A stretch of DNA of 64,000 nt from JBPOFY01 sp051252415. Lineage in GTDB: Bacteria; Verrucomicrobiota; Verrucomicrobiia; Opitutales; Coraliomargaritaceae. Under the pieces are notes generated by a model. It ran no database searches, was not told where the DNA came from, and saw only the letters and a list, made by a program, of their open reading frames with translations. The position numbers and the translations under genes were made by a program. Positions 61,610 through 64,000 of this stretch are shown here, piece by piece. Each line of letters starts with the position of its first letter. Positions within the stretch are counted from its first letter, which is position 1. Location of the stretch: the NCBI GenBank assembly GCA_051252415.1, contig JBPOGA010000003.1:186001-250000 (forward strand), in the 5' to 3' direction.

Positions 61610-63517
61610 TTAAGAAGCCTCTTCCATAGCCATTAAGATCCGCTTGCGTGCTTTGCGATTATTGACTTGGCCAAATTCGCTACGCCAGTAGCGCCACGGT
61701 AGTAGCACGAGGGCGATAAAGATCAATTGACTCACTACGAAGGCCACCATCCAAATGAAGCCACTATCGGTGAACCCGTAAGAGTGTAGGCCCACTCCGA
61801 GTAGGTTGGTGCCGAACCATGACCAGGCGGTAATGATGTTTCCTGTGATCGCGAGTGCCATGAGGCCACGCTCTTTGCAAATACCACCCCAGCGGGCGTG
61901 TAGGAAAATTGCACCCATTATAACAATCATCAGTGCGCCATTTTCTTTCGGGTCCCAGCCCCAGAAGCGGCCCCAGCTTTGGTCAGCCCAGATACCGCCG
62001 AGAATCGTGCCGACGAGGCTAAACAGGCAAGCAAAGCAAGTAATACCGTAGACCATACCACTGATTGCCTTCGAAGTGTCTTTGCTGAAGTTTTTACTGA
62101 AGACGCCAAATAGTGCGAAGGCGATGGCGAGTGCCCCTGCAAGGAACATTGCTGAGTAGCCAAAGGTGATGACGGTCACGTGTGTCGCTAGCCAAAAGTT
62201 AGAATCGAGCACGGCGCGCATCATTTCTAAAGTATCACCACTCATGGCTAGGTGGTGTGCCACAATCAAAGTGCAAAAACCAACAAGCGCGGCTTTGGCA
62301 GCACCAATGCCATTTTTGTAGAACTTTTCAATTAGGATACCGAGTAGCACGGCGCCCCAGCCGACAAAAACTGCCGAAGAATAGAGGTTGGTGACAAACA
62401 CACCGTAACGCTCTTGAATATACATCCGCGAAATGAGCCCAGCAGTATGAATTGCAAATGCTAGTAGCAAAGTGACAAAGGCCGCGACTCGTAACCCTTT
62501 TGGGCAGAATAGCCAAGAGAAGCAGACCAGCAAAAATACGACGATGTAGAGTAACATCGATAAGTAGAAAGGCTGCGTTTCGTTGAACAGGCGTTCGAAA
62601 TGTATGCGAGAGATGTCGGACGGGAAGTCAGCGATAAAGCGCTGGCGCAGTTCATCGACTTCTTGATTGAAGGTCTCTGCTTCGTTGAGACGGTACGACA
62701 TCGTAAGTGCAGCGTAGCTTGTTACGTAAGGGCTGAGCGCATCGCCTTTCATCACGTCGAGTAGTTCAAGACCCACATTCTTCCAGTCTTCGAGCGGGTC
62801 GACGGGCGCTGGTGGTGGCACCACACGTAAGTGTGCGGTCTTGGATAGCTTTAAGTATTCGTCGCCAAAGAAAATGAAGCGGTTCAGGATATCAGCATCG
62901 TATTCTCCGCCAGCCTGCTGCTTGCGTAGTTCCGCTAGTCCAGGGCCTACAATGCCAGTGTAGGTGTGGTATTCGTCGACTAGGCTATTGAGGCGATCCG
63001 CGCCGCCAATCGGGTGCAGCGAGTGCATCATGCGGTGGTAGAGCATGAGGCCATTGTTTAAATCAACAATTTGTCTCTCGTAGGCACTTCGTTTTTTCGG
63101 CTCTGGATTGACTTCGGCATAGAGCTTACGGAGCTCCTCAAAGTGGGGCTGCAGGTCGTTGAACGAGTAGTAGCGTTGGCCTTGTTCGGCGAGACCTGCA
63201 AATCCAAGGTCATCTGGAAACTCGATTTTGAAAACACGGTAGGTGTCTGCCAGTTCGGGGCGCATGGTGAGGTCCATGAACCATTCGATCGGGCTCAGTT
63301 TGTCGCCTTCTGGTGTGACTGCCTTTTGACGGGCCGAAAGAATAAGCAGGGTGTTGCGAGCAACTGAATCGAGTGGTTTAATGCGACCACCGACTTGCAC
63401 TGGTAGCTCGGAAAAACTGGCGACGTCAAAATTTGTGTAGTAGCGAGTCGCGTCTGATTCACTTCCATGAAGAACAACCGAGAATAGGGCGGCGATTATG
63501 TAGATGAGCTTTTTCAT
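61610..63517 (-). CDS. ccsA: Cytochrome c biogenesis protein CcsA/ResC (System II)
   Basis: 635 residues, larger than Bacillus ResC because of an N-terminal periplasmic region (signal MKKLIYIIAALFSVVLHG; SELPVQVGGRIKPLDSVARN). The C-terminal half has the multi-spanning CcsA domain with the heme-handling loop WGRFWGWDPKENGALMIVIM and conserved histidines (AIHTAG, VAHHLAMSG, FLHARWGG). It moves heme and ligates it to apocytochromes with ResB. It starts 5 bp after the resB end. Confidence 0.9.
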   Translation of the reverse strand: MKKLIYIIAALFSVVLHGSESDATRYYTNFDVASFSELPVQVGGRIKPLDSVARNTLLILSARQKAVTPEGDKLSPIEWFMDLTMRPELADTYRVFKIEFPDDLGFAGLAEQGQRYYSFNDLQPHFEELRKLYAEVNPEPKKRSAYERQIVDLNNGLMLYHRMMHSLHPIGGADRLNSLVDEYHTYTGIVGPGLAELRKQQAGGEYDADILNRFIFFGDEYLKLSKTAHLRVVPPPAPVDPLEDWKNVGLELLDVMKGDALSPYVTSYAALTMSYRLNEAETFNQEVDELRQRFIADFPSDISRIHFERLFNETQPFYLSMLLYIVVFLLVCFSWLFCPKGLRVAAFVTLLLAFAIHTAGLISRMYIQERYGVFVTNLYSSAVFVGWGAVLLGILIEKFYKNGIGAAKAALVGFCTLIVAHHLAMSGDTLEMMRAVLDSNFWLATHVTVITFGYSAMFLAGALAIAFALFGVFSKNFSKDTSKAISGMVYGITCFACLFSLVGTILGGIWADQSWGRFWGWDPKENGALMIVIMGAIFLHARWGGICKERGLMALAITGNIITAWSWFGTNLLGVGLHSYGFTDSGFIWMVAFVVSQLIFIALVLLPWRYWRSEFGQVNNRKARKRILMAMEEAS

Positions 63518-63522
63518 GGGAT

Positions 63523-64000
63523 CTACGCGGATTGTTTGCCGAGGAATTTAAAGAAGTGCATGCCGAATTGGACAATCATGCCGAGTCCCATTAGAAGCAC
63601 ACTGATGTAAGGGAGCACCCAACCTGGGTTGCGGACGACTTGAAAGATCGAGGTCTTGTCGTTGTTTGCGAAGGACGCCTGGTAAAAGGTGAGCCCTTCG
63701 TAGCGCAGCGGATGGTTCATGTAAATGAGCGCCTTTTGATTCTTACTAGTATCATTGTGGTGCACCATAACTTCGCTGGAGTAATTGAAGGGGATTTCTG
63801 TGCCTGGATATTTGTCGTGCTTGAAATCGATTAACTCGAATTCGAAAGGGTAGTAGCTTCGAGTGAAGCGTAGTGCGATTTCCCATGACTGGTCGTCTAG
63901 GTGAACCATCTGCGGAGGAAAACGGTCATCGATCACGTTGGAAACGAGCCAGATGCCGAGTGAGCCTTCTGGGCCGAGTACTTCGACATAAGCGGTTGCC
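63523..64000 (-). CDS. ResB-like cytochrome c biogenesis protein, C-terminal part
   Basis: The reading frame stays open to the window edge, so the gene's start lies outside; only the last 158 codons are here. MIDDRFPPQMVHLDDQSWEI, FNYSSEVMVHHNDTSKNQKA and MNHPLRYEGLTFYQASF are typical of the ResB/Ccs1 periplasmic domain, followed by a last membrane helix (WVLPYISVLLMGLGMIVQFG). It partners CcsA. An internal GTG at 63936 is not the true start. Confidence 0.88.
   Translation of the reverse strand, partial: ATAYVEVLGPEGSLGIWLVSNVIDDRFPPQMVHLDDQSWEIALRFTRSYYPFEFELIDFKHDKYPGTEIPFNYSSEVMVHHNDTSKNQKALIYMNHPLRYEGLTFYQASFANNDKTSIFQVVRNPGWVLPYISVLLMGLGMIVQFGMHFFKFLGKQSA

Overview
The window looks like a chromosome segment of a Gram-negative member of the PVC group, most likely a verrucomicrobium of the Opitutales/Puniceicoccales type. 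This is an inference. It rests on a Minf_1886-family protein, an exosortase plus a PEP-CTERM protein, a pyrophosphate-dependent phosphofructokinase, a very probable pyrophosphate-type PEP carboxykinase, a System II cytochrome c maturation pair (ResB/CcsA), a Wza/Wzc exopolysaccharide export set, and weak or absent Shine-Dalgarno sequences. No rRNA, CRISPR array or intact insertion sequence was seen.

Layout. 0.3-1.7 kb: a carotenoid-isomerase/phytoene-desaturase-like flavoprotein. 1.7-11.15 kb: an accessory region. It holds two small unknown genes, a secreted-type FAD oxidase, a frameshifted copy of the 3' end of the first gene, a two-gene operon encoding an AlbA_2/HATPase protein and a TIR-STAND-TPR protein (probable anti-phage defence), a GIY-YIG nuclease gene, and repeats made of partial copies of the 3' end of tRNA-Ser(GGA). 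The intact tRNA-Ser closes the region, with its 3' end facing it. 11.3-20.8 kb: exosortase, glgA, Minf_1886 protein, a coiled-coil protein, a double M16 peptidase, an AP2-domain protein, trpF and two response regulators. 20.8-25.0 kb: PPi-type PEPCK and hypoxanthine phosphoribosyltransferase. 25.3-37.6 kb: two small membrane proteins, tig-clpP-clpX, dnaE, a lipoate ligase-like gene, an RmlD-like reductase, hisC and a CNNM/CBS transporter. 37.6-43.8 kb: a TPR membrane protein, an outer-membrane beta-barrel, Wza and Wzc. 43.8-52.6 kb: a CobW-like protein, aroC, a NarL-type regulator, a SafE-like protein, an SBF-like transporter, and the hemF-hemE-hemY-DUF2238 operon. 52.6-64 kb: a YeeZ-like reductase, PPi-phosphofructokinase, a DUF1801 protein, a hybrid histidine kinase with a degenerate receiver, ParA, XerC/D, a MOSC protein, a PEP-CTERM protein, a membrane-anchored unknown, CcsA and the end of ResB.

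How the genes fit together. The export genes (39.5-43.8 kb), the exosortase (11.3 kb) and the PEP-CTERM protein (59.7 kb) belong to one exopolysaccharide/exosortase surface programme spread over the window. PPi-PFK and PPi-PEPCK point to pyrophosphate-linked glycolysis, with glgA placing glycogen nearby. hemFEY and ccsA/resB supply heme and cytochrome c. The parts most worth following up are the TIR/AlbA_2 operon, the tRNA-tail/GIY-YIG repeat cluster, and the Gly/Tyr-rich extension on Wzc.
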